Below the pieces are notes generated by a model that worked only from the letters and a program-made list of their open reading frames with translations, ran no database searches and was not told the origin of the DNA. From Hofstenia miamia (taxonomy: Eukaryota; Xenacoelomorpha; Acoela; Hofsteniidae): a stretch of DNA of 42,894 nt. How positions within the stretch are numbered: position 1 is the stretch's first letter; every line of letters begins with the position of its first letter. Where the stretch lies: positions 81,712 through 124,605 of the forward strand of contig CABFPE010001056.1 in assembly GCA_900660155.1 (NCBI GenBank), written 5' to 3'. Of this stretch, positions 32,012 through 42,609 are shown in pieces. The position numbers and the translations under genes were made by a program.

Positions 32012-32342
32012 CTGATTTGTGTTTAATGATACGGCGAGAGATATGTAAAGCAATCCATAAATAACAAAAGAGTGGCAAAGATAACTGCATTACCATGTAA
32101 TCAAAGGTGTTCATAATGCTTGCATAAACATTCTGCCAATTTTGAGTGCAATAGTTGGCAATAATTACAAGTGCAAAGTAATTGTGCAGGAAAAAAATGC
32201 AAATGCTGTATAACCAAGGAATTGCCACAAATATGTAACACAACTTTTGTCCAAAATAAAGTTTGTAGAATAGCGGAAACTGTATTGCTAGTAATCTTTC
32301 AAAAGATATAGCACTGATGATTATAGCGGAATTCGTAAATGC
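32012..32342 (-). CDS. Rhodopsin-class GPCR, exon 2 (TM3-TM5)
   Basis: Acceptor CTTTTAG (AG at 32344-32343) and donor CAG|GTAGTG (intron starts 32011). It encodes TM3 ending IIISAISFERLLAIQFPLFY, in which the E/D-R-Y motif reads E-R-L; TM4 (YIFVAIPWLYSICIFFL); an extracellular loop 2 with the conserved Cys (ANYCTQNW) that would pair with the TM3 Cys of exon 1; and TM5 (MQLSLPLFCYLWIALHI) followed by basic RRIIKHK. TM5 has the conserved proline. It joins exon 1 in phase 0. Confidence 0.88.
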
Positions 32343-32372
32343 CTAAAAGAATAGTAAATTCAAATTACATTG

Positions 32373-32465
32373 CCATATATATATATATATAAATAAATAT
32401 AAGTATATATATAAATATATATAAATATATATATATATATACTTGTATATATATATATACATATA
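32373..32465. repeat. (TA)n-rich microsatellite in GPCR intron 1
   Basis: Long imperfect TA/TATAAA run within the 178-bp intron between GPCR exons 1 and 2 (32343-32520). Confidence 0.85.
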
Positions 32466-32520
32466 AACTGATTAATACTGCATATATCTAAAATAATATG
32501 TAGTGTGATTTAATTCTCAC

Positions 32521-32826
32521 AGAATACAATGGAATTTGTGCTTTCATCGAGCAAATAATTTTGGAAAGAAAGAAATTCTTCGATATTAGTCCAGTATATG
32601 TATTCAGGGGAGGAACTAAAGTGTTGAGAACCATAAGCAGTGAGGCCAAGCAATCGTTGACAGCCAAGTTTCCGATGAAAATGTAGTGATTATTTTTCAA
32701 TGATGTGGAAACCACTAAAACATACACAATAAATGCATTGGAAATTATTCCCAAAATCCCAACAGAAGAATTCAAAATGAGAATGAACTGATCAAAACCA
32801 TCAGTTTTCTCCTTAGATGAATTCAT
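32521..32826 (-). CDS. Rhodopsin-class GPCR, exon 1 (N-terminus, TM1-TM2)
   Basis: Start ATG at 32826-32824. The three exons together give 912 bases, a 303-residue receptor, short but complete for class A. N-terminal NSS is a glycosylation site. TM1 is SVGILGIISNAFIVYVLVV with the conserved G-x-x-x-N pattern; TM2 is IFIGNLAVNDCLASLLMVL with the conserved N-L-A-x-x-D. Before the donor TCT|GTGAGA (intron starts 32520) lies KIICSMKAQIPLYS, with the TM3 Cys. The receptor should sit in the plasma membrane and signal through G proteins. The ligand cannot be told from sequence. The altered E-R-L, missing N-P-x-x-Y proline and missing C-W-x-P mark it as a diverged, lineage-specific receptor. Confidence 0.88.
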
Positions 32827-33690
32827 TCAGGTTGAGCAACAAAAAATTGTGCATAGATATAAATAGCTTCCGTTGAAATGTTATTGGACAATTTTAGCGA
32901 AATCGGATTTTGACTGGTGTTTTATATTTTGTTTTTTGTCCAATTCCACTCTATCTATTAAACATTCTGCCACATTTGAATCATGTAAAAATAGTAATGT
33001 ATTTAATGCTTGTGTTAACTTACTAATATAAAACAAATATATTGTGTCGATGGGGGCATGGAATTACCAAGGCAAATGGGTCGGCTTTGGTAAGATCAAG
33101 TGTAACTATTATATAAAAAGGAGCCTAATACAGTCGATATCAAAAATGTTAGCATTTCGATTCAACTGATTTATTGGTTTTCCAGGATCAGCTGATAGGT
33201 AGTGATCGGAAGTCAATAAAAGATTTGGCACCCAGTTTTTAAAACAAATTTACAGCAATTTTTTTAATTTGATGATGAATAATCACGTATTTAATTGACA
33301 ATAGTGCATTGTTACCCCTAACCAGTTGCGTGGTAATTCGCGAATGCGATTGTCATTTAATAATAACGCACTTAAAAATTTGGAGTTCCAGGATATCTTA
33401 TAAACAGAAGATAATTTGAAAATTTTCTTTCGAAAGGGGCTATTCAATTGATAAAAACACTCATTGAAGCATTGATAGAGAACTGATTTTTCTGTGCATT
33501 TGTAAAGTTATTTTTCATTATTTTTTTACGATTTTCTTGATAGTTTGCAAATCATTTTTATATAATCTGTACTCTTTTCATTGCATCATCAAAAAGTCTT
33601 TTTATAAATTAAAAATTATAATTTTGAGTAATGGCTATTTAAATGCTTATAATATCTATATGTATATACGCATCGCAAAGTGTAAGTAAT
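32827..33690. other. GPCR upstream region and spacer
   Basis: The side next to 32827 should hold the receptor's promoter on the minus strand, but no clear TATA or initiator was found there. On the + strand a good TATA-like TATATAAAAAGG lies at about 33110-33121 with no gene start after it. Nothing else recognised before the LINE at 33693. Confidence 0.35.
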
Positions 33691-34317
33691 TAGTGTTTTG
33701 CATTCGCCTGTGCCTGCCAATCGCCCGTTTATTGTTAAATACCTGGTGCCGGCGCCTTGAGAAAAAAGGGTACAACTTTTTCGCCACTAAAAAGTCAACA
33801 ACAAGAAAAGGTGGGCTACTTTCCCTTTGGAATAAAAACAGCCCACCTTTAGTTTTAAAACACGAATGCCCAACTGCTCAAATTATTTTCCAAAAACGAA
33901 ATGATTTATGCATTATAAACCACTATTTAGGTAAAGAAGAATATAAGAATACTATTAATTTTATTACTCAATCCCTAAAAACTTTTAACTTTAAATCCCT
34001 ACTTAGTGCAGGAGACTCGAATTGCTACTATCTCAAAGAGGATGTCAACAATTCTATTTCAAATATAAATCTTTCATTAACGAGATACAACTACTTAAAT
34101 AATAATTTTCTTAATAAATTTAATCTTTTAGATACTGCTGCAAATGCTGAAAATCTAGCACATACATATTAATATTTTAATAACATTAACAAGTATTAGT
34201 CAAGGATTGATCACTGTTTTGCAAGCACCGACCTCAATATTACGAATTCAAAGGTATTATCAATTGATACATAAGACCACAAACCCCTACTAACTACATT
34301 CGCAACAAAACGAACGA

Positions 34318-34415
34318 CTTGAGTGGTTGAATGTCGCGTGTTTTGGGTGTTTAGACGTGACATTCGCTCGTTGAAAACACAAGACATGCATGTCTCATGT
34401 CACGTGTAAACGAGG
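34318..34415. repeat. Small palindromic insertion inside the LINE
   Basis: About 98 bp that interrupts LINE ORF2 between the APE and the linker. Its two sides are inverted copies: GTGTTTAGACGTGACATTCG (left) against the reverse complement of TGTCACGTGTAAACGAGG (right). In the middle is a perfect 12-bp palindrome GACATGCATGTC. It is GC-richer than its host. It looks like a tiny MITE or foldback element that inserted after the LINE did. Confidence 0.5.
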
Positions 34416-35094
34416 TATAAGGGTAAAATTACTACTGCAAAATAGGCAGAGAACCATTGAAAATAATCGCTTTTATAAAATCAGGTTCCGTGAGCGACAA
34501 CTAGCTTCTTTGACCCCAGATATATATGACCACGAAACACTTAGGAGATCTTATGAAACTGAAATTCACAATATTACTAATGAAATTGCCAAGGATGAAT
34601 TAGAATATATTAAAAACATTGAATTTGAAATTGACGAAGGAAGCACTAAGGACATTAAAAACTACATCAATAAATCAATGGAAAAACTAAATATTGAGCT
34701 TGTAAGATAAAGTAACAATACAATTTCTGAAAATCAAGACGATATTATCAGTACATTTACGAATTTCTATAAAAATCTTTACAAAAAATCAAATCTAGAT
34801 ATTGAAAACAACGATTTGATCTTCCCAAAAATTTCCTTAAATGAAAGCGCCGATTTGAATCATAAAATTTCCATTGATGAGATTCTAAACGCAATAAATA
34901 AACTAAAGAATTGTCCAGGACTCGATGGCCTTAATGCTACCTTCTATAAAACATTTCAAGCCATTTTAGCGCCTTATTTTCAATTATTAATCCTTTCCAT
35001 TCTAGACTCCTGAATTATCTCACATAGTATATCAAATGCAATTATTAAACTAATACCGACAAAGGGCAAGTGGAGACCCATATCTTTATTAAAC

Positions 35095-36513
35095 ATGGAT
35101 CTTAAAATCATTTCGCGTATTTTGAACGACCGACTTGGACCTATAGCACAAAAATATATACATGCTACACAGACTGGTTTTATAAAAGCGAGAAAGTCCC
35201 TCCTTAATATCTCTACCCTTCAATATATTATAGATATATGCAAGGCAAATAACATCGACATGGGAATATTAAACATTGATTTTAACAAAGCATATGATTC
35301 TATTGAGCATAATTATTTATTCCAAACATTAGATAAACTAGGCATCCCAGATACTATTTTGAAATTAATCAGAGCGCTTTATAAAAACAATAAATCCTAC
35401 CTTTGTATCAATGGTTTTCTGTCACCAGCAATAGATATACAAAGGGGCGTCCGGCAGGGATGCCCCTTGTCATGTATACTATTTAATTTTGCGGTAGAAC
35501 CCTTACTAAACCAAATCAGACTCTCAAATCAAATTAAAGGTTTCGAATATTTGAACACACACATAAAATATTTAGCTTTTGCGGATGATATAACTTTATT
35601 AGCATCTAACCCAACAACCCTAAGCGCCCTCTTCGAACACCTGGGCCAGTTTAGTGGGGTAAGTGGTCTTGAAATTAATAAGCAAAAATCCATCTATACA
35701 GGCATAAACCAGGCAAAACAGTGGTCAAATGAATGTTCCGAAAATCATGAAGAAATTATTTTATTAGGGGTAGGGCCAAAAATATCAGGTAATAACGCTA
35801 TTAACATTGATTCATTTATAAAAGACAATAAATTGTTAATCAATTTTATTGCAAACCGCAAAATGTCAATATATGGTAAAGCAAAAGCATTTAATGTTCT
35901 ATTATTGACGAAGTTATTATATCAAATACAGTATTACCCGCCTCTACCTGTAAGCAATAAAATTCAAAATCAAATCAGCAATGCAATTTGGAAAAATAAC
36001 GATCACTCAAGACCAACGAAATTATTATACTGTAATTATCAAAGAGGCGGGATTCAACTAGGAAATATTTATTACTATCAGCTTGCATATAGAATAAACG
36101 TAATATTCACGATATTAAACGCCAAATGGCATCCTATAAGTACGTTGTTATCTGCTATTATTTCAAATTATACTCCTCGAAAAAATCTGCTTGACATGCT
36201 CTGTAACATAACATTGCCAAAGTCTTTTAAAACTATATGTCCCCAATTAGCATCTACACTAAAGATATTGCAAGGTCTAAAGTTCCAATTAAACCCAAAG
36301 GGCTGTAGTTTGATATTAGACTCATTTATTAGTAAGCCAAAAACGTATGGGGAACCAATCCAATTTAATCGCGATATTGAGCCTGAAAGTCTGCAAAACT
36401 TTATAATACACAAGCGGGGTTCCATGTTAGAATTTAACTCATCAATTAAAGGGAAAACTCTTAGTGATTTTTGTAATTATAGCGACCCAGATACATCGAA
36501 TGTCTTTGACTAA
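35095..36513 (+). CDS. Reverse transcriptase core of the L1/Tx1-like LINE
   Basis: A 472-codon uninterrupted frame, the longest in the window. Just upstream, in the same frame before a stop at 35011-35013, lies KNCPGLDGLNATFYK, the usual K-x-P-G-x-D-G-x-x-x-x-F-Y block, and then WRPISLLNMDLKIISRILND. Catalytic blocks are LNIDFNKAYDSIEH (first Asp), RGVRQGCPLSCILFNFAVEP and LAFADDITLLA (catalytic Asp pair), then GLEINKQKS and ILLGV. These are the diagnostic L1/Tx1-type forms. The thumb and connection region runs to TAA at 36511-36513. The polymerase residues are all present, although the polyprotein is broken on both sides by stops, so the element as a whole is not autonomous. The minus-strand frame at 36168-36425 is a shadow. 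Confidence 0.85.
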   Translation: MDLKIISRILNDRLGPIAQKYIHATQTGFIKARKSLLNISTLQYIIDICKANNIDMGILNIDFNKAYDSIEHNYLFQTLDKLGIPDTILKLIRALYKNNKSYLCINGFLSPAIDIQRGVRQGCPLSCILFNFAVEPLLNQIRLSNQIKGFEYLNTHIKYLAFADDITLLASNPTTLSALFEHLGQFSGVSGLEINKQKSIYTGINQAKQWSNECSENHEEIILLGVGPKISGNNAINIDSFIKDNKLLINFIANRKMSIYGKAKAFNVLLLTKLLYQIQYYPPLPVSNKIQNQISNAIWKNNDHSRPTKLLYCNYQRGGIQLGNIYYYQLAYRINVIFTILNAKWHPISTLLSAIISNYTPRKNLLDMLCNITLPKSFKTICPQLASTLKILQGLKFQLNPKGCSLILDSFISKPKTYGEPIQFNRDIEPESLQNFIIHKRGSMLEFNSSIKGKTLSDFCNYSDPDTSNVFD

Positions 36514-37354
36514 GCATCAAGTTATTGGAAAATTTCAGTATATTGCATCCAAAATACACTTCAAAAACTACGCACTTCTAAAGTGCGTCCATATTACAAA
36601 ACAATAATGTATAAGGTAATTCTCAATCGAATTATAAACCGCGATAAATTCTTTTATTCCAGATTAATTGAGACTCCCTTATGTAGATTATGTAATCTTG
36701 AAAATGAGAACCCCGAGCACCTAATATTTCACTGTACAGCCAGAATAGCACTTAAACCCGCAGACTTTCATAGATTATCTGACTTAAATAACACATCAAA
36801 TTACTATGAAACCATCGAATATATAATAAAAAGCATTGTCCTACCTAAGGAACAAATAACGGTATAGGAGGATTTTTTACGCTTTTTATGCATGTATATA
36901 TATTTTAACTAACCCGTAAAACTTTTTTAGATAATCGACTGGTCCTTTTTTAAAGCCTCAGTAAGTATGTGTGAATGATTGTCTATTTAACTTATTACTT
37001 TGATTTAGATTTTGGTTTGTTTTTTGTTTAGTTTCTTTGTTTTGTCCGTGTGTTCATTTATTGTTTAGTTTTGTCCATACCTCTGTTACCTTTTCGTGTG
37101 TCCATGTCTACTTGTTTCGTCCTTTGTAAATATTTAACTTTGTTTTTAGGAGCTTCCTGAAAGTTTCCGTTTTTGTTTGGTTTTTGTTGGTATAATACTT
37201 TGTTTAACTTTATATTAATATTTACTAATAGTATGGTCTGTGAATGGTGACGGGAAAGAGGCATTGTAGTTTTTTTCGGTACAGTGATGACAAAAGAACT
37301 TGCACAAGCTTCTTATATTCTGAGTACCTTTTATGTGTAGAAAAAAAAAAAAAA

Positions 37355-37920
37355 AGGCGCCATCTATTGGCAAATAATTAAAGAACTACATCATACCAAC
37401 ATCCTATATAATTTGATCATTTGTGAGAAGGTTCTTAAAATCTCTTACTCTTCAAAAATCACAAAGGTCATGACATCTATAAATGACAATAGTGGTGGAG
37501 TTTTTTGAAATATTCATTATTGCAGAATTTTCAGAATTACTTAAAATTATGAAAACTTGAACTGATGTTTAAATGTACTCAATCTTTGTGAATATATTTA
37601 TCACTGCTATTCTTCGTTCCCTTTATAAAAAATTCTCTAAAATTTGAAAACCTGGAGTCTGTTTTAAAGGAAAAACCGTTTTTCCAAACTTACAATGAAT
37701 TTTCTCCAAGCCTATTATCAAATTTGAAAATCTTGGGGAAAGGCAGGTTTTTGGGGAACCCACTTTAAGGCAATTTTAAAATTTTCTATTGAAGCGCATT
37801 GCTGTGGCTGAGATTTACACGTATCTTAGGAATTTTAAGAAAAATTCTCTGCATGCTTTGAGCTCATGGAAGCAACAAAGAACTTTGACTGTTTCTTGAT
37901 GTGAATAAAGATCTTCAAAC
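37355..37920. other. Non-coding stretch
   Basis: Begins with GGCGCCATCTATTGG just after the A-tail, presumably the pre-insertion target flank. No gene recognised. Confidence 0.4.
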
Positions 37921-37924
37921 CCCT

Positions 37925-37972
37925 TGAGGCGTGTCGTGCGCAAAGTCAGAGGTCGTGGGGACTCAATCCCCT
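37925..37972 (+). repeat. Possible tRNA-derived SINE fragment
   Basis: GAGGCGTGTCGTGCGCAAAG resembles an A-box/D-arm, and AGAGGTCGTGGGGACTCAAT continuing CCCCTG resembles the variable loop and T-arm with a B-box (GGACTCAATCC against GGTTCGAATCC). The anticodon arm is missing, so it is not a functional tRNA. No SINE body or tail was defined. Confidence 0.35.
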
Positions 37973-37974
37973 GT

Positions 37975-38791
37975 GCTTTAAGATTGAGCATACCTTTAAT
38001 ATTTTCTGAGCTATACGTGTTTAAAAATATTTTTATAGGACCATGAAGATTGTTATGGGTTAAAGAAGATCATATTGATCCTACCATTCCCATTTACTCA
38101 AATTATGCAATCATCTCTCACGTAAAATTATAAATATTTGAATAGCTTTTGGAGGAATTTAAAAATATTTATTTTTGAAACCATTTCATGATAAAAAATT
38201 TTTAGATTTAATATTTTGCAAATGCTGTAATTGAAAAAAATACTTGACTCACCCAAAACAACTACCTTCCACGCTCCACATTCAATTTTAAACTGAGTAG
38301 TAATTGGTTAGCCCTTTTCAATATTCTAAAAGTCAATATTGTAAAAAAATGTGTTATCTAACGTTATTTAAATATTAAAACACTTATATTTGGAGATTTT
38401 CCATGTTGGTTCTTGGCAATGACTGTCTTTCTGAGAAGACTTTGGATTTGGACGAATCCAATAAGTTCAATAGAATAATAAAATGTACTTCTCAGAGCTT
38501 GCATATTTTTGGCTAACATACTTTTTTCAAATACACTGAATTATGTATTATTATTTTTTGGAAATTTCTTTTTCAGCTTTTGTGGGCTATTCTAGCAATT
38601 TGCAAGATGCAGAAGTATCAAAATATTATAATTAAAAAACTAAAAAGATAAGCTGAGCAATGTTTTCTAAAAACTGAACTAGACTTGATTTATGACATAT
38701 AAAGTATTTTTCAATGAAGATAGCGACAAGCAATACAAATTTTTACAAAATTAAGCTCTCAATTGTTTCAATTAACCCTATTAAAGCTATG

Positions 38792-38827
<36 letters not shown>

Positions 38828-40130
38828 CTGTTGTGATTCCCAGCTTTAAATGTGAACTATCAACAGAATCACTTGAAGGTATTGAATGGGGTTATTTTCA
38901 ATTAGTAATGCAAATTGATTTCGAATTTGTTACTTTTATCTAAAAATATTCAAATTCTTTTAAAGTCAACTCCTGAAACATTGGTATTATAAAATGTTAT
39001 AATTAGGTTAAGATCCAAAATCTCAGTTCAACTATAACTATGGTGGGATGGGGGTTTTAAATTAGCTAAGCTTAATAAATTAAAAAAAACATAAAATAAT
39101 TGCTAAGTTTTGAGTGATTTTTTCGAATTATAAAGCAATTTTCTTTAATCATTTTCCTATCCCATCTCATAGAATGGAATAATACAAACATTAATTGTAA
39201 ATTTTAAAAGAAACTAAATCTAAAGCATATTATCAGTTGAAGAACTGTAAATTGAGGTGTGTGAAAGGGCATATACAGTGATAGGTAACTGCTACTTTTC
39301 TGAAGAATTTAACAATGCTCCAAGATAGAATCTATATAATAATAATTCAAAAATTGTATATTGAAAACAGTATGATGTATTTAAGAAATTTTTTGCATTG
39401 TAGCATAGCTTTCTGTTACAGAATGCTTTGTATGGCACAAACTATGTAAAATTTGATTTAACTTTTTCCGAATTTAAATTTACCATTTCGGCATTTGGAT
39501 TTACTTTTTGCGAATTTGAAATTTAAAAGATGCATACAGTATATTGTACCAGCTAAGTACTTAGCAGATCATAACATAGGATATTCACTACCTAAATGCT
39601 ACAGTTGAATCATAGCATTTGAAAAATATCAATTGCTTTTCAAATGCTTATAAAAATGTTAAGCATAATTATTTTCTTTAGAAGTTACTTTCAATGTCGT
39701 CTTCATAGAATACGAATTCAAAGTTTTGAATATTACTAAAGTTTTAGTGTATGTTCAGAAATAATTCTTAGAGCATCAGTAAAGATTCACGCAAATAAAA
39801 GTGTAATTCTTGGTCTTTTTAGTACCACAGAATACCTTAAATATCATTTGTGTGGATTGAAATTCTAGTTTATTTGGATAAACAAATTCAGATGGTCTGT
39901 AATCATGCCTTCCGAAAAAATGATTAATTAAACTCAAAAGCTATTTTCAAATATCTACGTGCCCACAGAGCCATCGTTCTTTTCAAAAAAGTAATGTAGA
40001 ATAACCACTTGATAAGCTGCAAAATTTCTCAGTCTCCCACTATCATGAAAATTCATTTGTGAATTATTCAAATTTGAAGTTAAACCTAATCTATTTATTC
40101 CATTTTCTGTCAAATATTTTAATAAACAAT
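37975..40130. other. Long AT-rich stretch without a supported gene
   Basis: Holds a (TA)n run at 38791-38825. Two near-repeats lie at 39465-39530 (TTTCCGAATTTAAATTTACC, then TTTTTGCGAATTTGAAATTT). No open frame of interest, no RNA gene. Confidence 0.4.
38791..38825. repeat. (TA)n microsatellite
   Basis: About 35 bases of TA dinucleotides. Confidence 0.85.
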
Positions 40131-40132
40131 TA

Positions 40133-41660
40133 TTATTATTATTATTCTTACTTCTCACAGCTTCATGCTGGTAACCCTCTTAGCTAGGGGAACTCACTAG
40201 TTCCCAGGGAGTCTGAGAGATTTCCTCAGGACTCTAGCCCTTCCTAACAATGCTCCTCCAAGTATCTCTTATGCTTCTTACTCACTGCTCCTAGTGCTCC
40301 TACAACTACCAGGACTACTTCAACTTTCTTTAAATTCCACAGGCTTTCTATTTCCTCTGCTAACTCCCTGTACTTGTCTATCTTCTCTTTCTCCTTGCTT
40401 TCTAAATTCCTGTCCTTTGGTAGTGCTATGTTTATCACTGCTACTATGTTTGGCGTCCTTGCTTCTATCACCTTGTTTTTCTGTATGTTGAAGTCCCACA
40501 GTATCTTCACTTTCTCATTTTCTATGACGCCCTGTGGCTTGTGCTCATACCACTTGTCTCCTGCTTCTAACCCATGCTGCCTGATTCCATCCTACTCTGG
40601 TATGCTGTCGTTCCTTCAGTCTCAGTTCTTATCTTCCTTAACTCCTTGTCTCCCTATCTAATTGCCTCAGTTCATTCTTGTTCAACCTCCCTATTCCTGC
40701 CAAATATCACAACACTTGTATCGGCCATGTATTAATTGCTTTTATACTATTCTGCCCATTCAATGCTGACTTCTGTAGTACCTTCCATACTCTCCTCTTG
40801 TATTTTTTTCTTAACCTCGTCCTCATTTCCTCATGATCTGTTCTATCTTTCTCTATCACACCTAATACTTGCACCCCTCTTTGACTTCGTCAATCTCCAT
40901 CTATGCACTTGCCTCTTGTCATTATCACTGTCACACACTTTCCTAATCCAAATCCCAACCCAGAATCTCTGCTTGCCTTCTCCAATGTCTCCACTTGCTT
41001 CTGCAACATTAGCATACATCTTCAGGTCATCCATGTACCAAAGGTGACTCACTACTTTACCATTCTTCTCCAACTTATGTCCTATACCTGCCTCCTTTAA
41101 CTTTTCTGTGATGGGGATTAAGCTAACTACAAACAGTAGTGGTACTAAGCTATCACCCTGGAATATGCCTCACATAAACCTCAACCTGTACCCGTCTATC
41201 TCAGTCTGCCACTTTCTCATCTCCCTCTCTAGAAAGTCAACCCATTTCTGTGAAACTCCATTGTCCTCTAACATCCTCAATACCCACCTATGTGATATGC
41301 TGTCATATCATTTCCTGTAGTCTATCCATGCAATTGCTAAGTTTGTTTTTCTTCTTCTACAATTCTCCACCACTGCCTGGTCTATCAACAACTGATCTTT
41401 GCATCCTCTTGTCTTTGTCCTACATCCCTTCTACTCCTCTGGTATCAACCTGTTCTTTTCTAAGTCACATGCCAGCCTACTTGAAATCACTGAAGTTAGC
41501 AATTTCCAAGTTGTTGGCAGACATGTTTTTGGCCTGAAGTTGCTTGCCTCACTACCATTCTTTGGGTCCTTCTTTATCAGAAATGTCCTTCCCACTACCA
41601 TCCACTCTGGGTACCCACTAACCACACACTCCTCCAATGGTACTGCTAGTAGTAGTATGA
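40133..41660 (-). mobile_element. R2-type (REL-endonuclease) non-LTR retrotransposon, 5'-truncated
   Basis: Read on the minus strand from 41660: ECVVSGYPEWMVVGRTFLIK and SNFRPKTCLPTTWKLLTSVI (41637-41431); then AWIDYRK-stop-YDS (first catalytic Asp) and GIFQGDSLVPLLFV; then LWYMDDLKMYA (about 41040-41010), the catalytic Asp pair. Degraded frames follow. The endonuclease end reads ILWDFNIQKNKVIEAR, TPNIVAV, INIALPKD, KEKIDKY and VVVGALGAVSKK (40510-40244), and the last block is RARVLRKSLRLPGN (about 40240-40200). The R2-type endonuclease P-D and following I-D positions read P-N and I-N here, so cleavage residues are lost. The copy ends in a 3' UTR and AAT triplets at 40131-40150. It has multiple stops and shifts. 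The region is noticeably less AT-rich than its surroundings. Confidence 0.75.
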
Positions 41661-41663
41661 CTT

Positions 41664-41820
41664 GGGCGAGACCCTGTTACACTTTTTTCTGATTGGTCGA
41701 GAGGGGGAGTCCAGCCCGTTACACGTTTCTCTGATTGGTCGAGGTAGACCTTTGGGCTCTGCTGGGCTGTGTATATTGGCGGGGGGTGTACCTTTGACGT
41801 CATTGGAACATATTCTCTTT
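41664..41820 (+). promoter_or_regulatory. GC-rich promoter-like block with duplicated CCAAT element
   Basis: In an AT-rich setting this block is GC-rich and has recognisable promoter words. A 42-bp direct duplication carries GTTACAC then CTGATTGGTCGAG (the ATTGG, inverted CCAAT, cores fall near 41692 and 41734). TGTGTATATTGG at 41767-41778 is TATA-like, and a perfect CRE palindrome TGACGTCA lies at 41795-41802, followed by another ATTGG. It sits directly at the 5' junction of the minus-strand R2-type copy. It could be a host promoter or part of another element. No start codon with a convincing frame follows on +; a frame at 41662-41952 covers it but looks incidental. Confidence 0.4.
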
Positions 41821-41848
41821 TGCTATATTTGTTGGCAAAAACATTTGT

Positions 41849-41959
41849 TTGCAGTCTATTGTTTAAAATGTAACCAATTTTTTAAGAGGGTGAGAAATTT
41901 TCAAAAATCCCATAAGATTAGATTTCTTTGCAGTCTACTGTTTAAAATGTAACCAATTT
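41849..41959. repeat. Direct repeat of about 32 bp, spacing 79 bp
   Basis: TTGCAGTCTATTGTTTAAAA continuing TGTAACCAATTT (41849-41880) recurs with one change (CTACTG) at 41928-41959. The second unit continues into different sequence. Confidence 0.75.
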
Positions 41960-42609
41960 GTTTACTTGCTTATTTACGCGGGCTAATTTAGTTTACATAC
42001 TCGTTTATTTATTAACATACATGACATTGGAAATATCACAATTATTTAGTTTACATGTTTACATTACATACTTGTTTTATTCAGTAAAATTTAATAGCAA
42101 ATGTTTGAATAAGAGAGATAATAATACTCGTTAGAAGTGTAATGGCTTATTTCGGTAATAAAGCAAAATAATTTTTCGGAAAAACCAAAAACTAGTTTAT
42201 GCAAAAACTCGCAATTTCTAATATTTAATAAACATATGTGGTAAAACCACATATGTGTTTAAGACAAGACAAAAATGTAATTTATTCTACACTTTGCTTA
42301 TAATGGCCATATATATCTTACTATTGAATTTGTCTATTGTGTTAGTTTATCATCATTGTTGTTGAGGGAATTCTGTAGGAAACAAACGCAATGTGTATTT
42401 ACACATTATGAATTTCACATGGTCATATCTAAATGAATGATTAATAAATTAAGTGATAGATCACATTATAAAACACATGATAAATAAAAGTTTAAACAAA
42501 ATCAATTAAAAATGTTTATTAACAAATAAATGATGTTTCTATTTATGATAAAGTCTACAAGAAATTTAACATCATACTGCAAATTCGCAGCAATTTATTA
42601 ACATAAAAT
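41960..42609. other. AT-rich spacer between divergent R2-type copies
   Basis: No open frame of interest. Contains a perfect short hairpin at 42232-42256. Confidence 0.4.
42232..42256. repeat. Perfect 11-bp hairpin with AAA loop
   Basis: ACATATGTGGT, then AAA, then ACCACATATGT. Its role is unknown; no T run follows that would suggest a terminator. Confidence 0.7.

Larger units (their letters stand above)
33693..37354 (+). mobile_element. L1/Tx1-like LINE, 5'-truncated, with A-tail
   Basis: A non-LTR retrotransposon of about 3.7 kb. Order: APE endonuclease C-terminal part (GYNFFATKKS, KGGLLSLWNKN, SAGDSN for the usual G-D-F-N, then SRIDH and DHKPLLTT, 33693-34310); a small palindromic insertion (34318-34415); a linker; the RT; then a C-terminal CCHC motif CRLCNLENENPEHLIFHC (C-x2-C-x8-H-x4-C) in 36583-36867. 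After a roughly 470-bp T-rich 3' UTR a run of about 15 A (37340-37354) forms the tail. Several stops and shifts break ORF2, but the RT core is intact. It is probably a fairly young but inactive insertion. Target duplications were not resolved. Confidence 0.8.

Noticed and set aside
33110..33121. Strong TATA-like box on +
   Set aside because: No transcription unit with a convincing start follows; the nearest + strand coding sequence is a truncated LINE.
36168..36425. Minus-strand frame inside the LINE RT
   Set aside because: Antisense shadow of the intact RT frame.
37923..37985. Functional tRNA gene
   Set aside because: The anticodon stem and a closed acceptor stem are missing; at most it is a SINE or tRNA pseudogene fragment.
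40294..41692. Many plus-strand frames in the 40.2-41.7 kb region
   Set aside because: All are antisense to the R2-type retrotransposon on the minus strand, whose RT and endonuclease motifs are clear.
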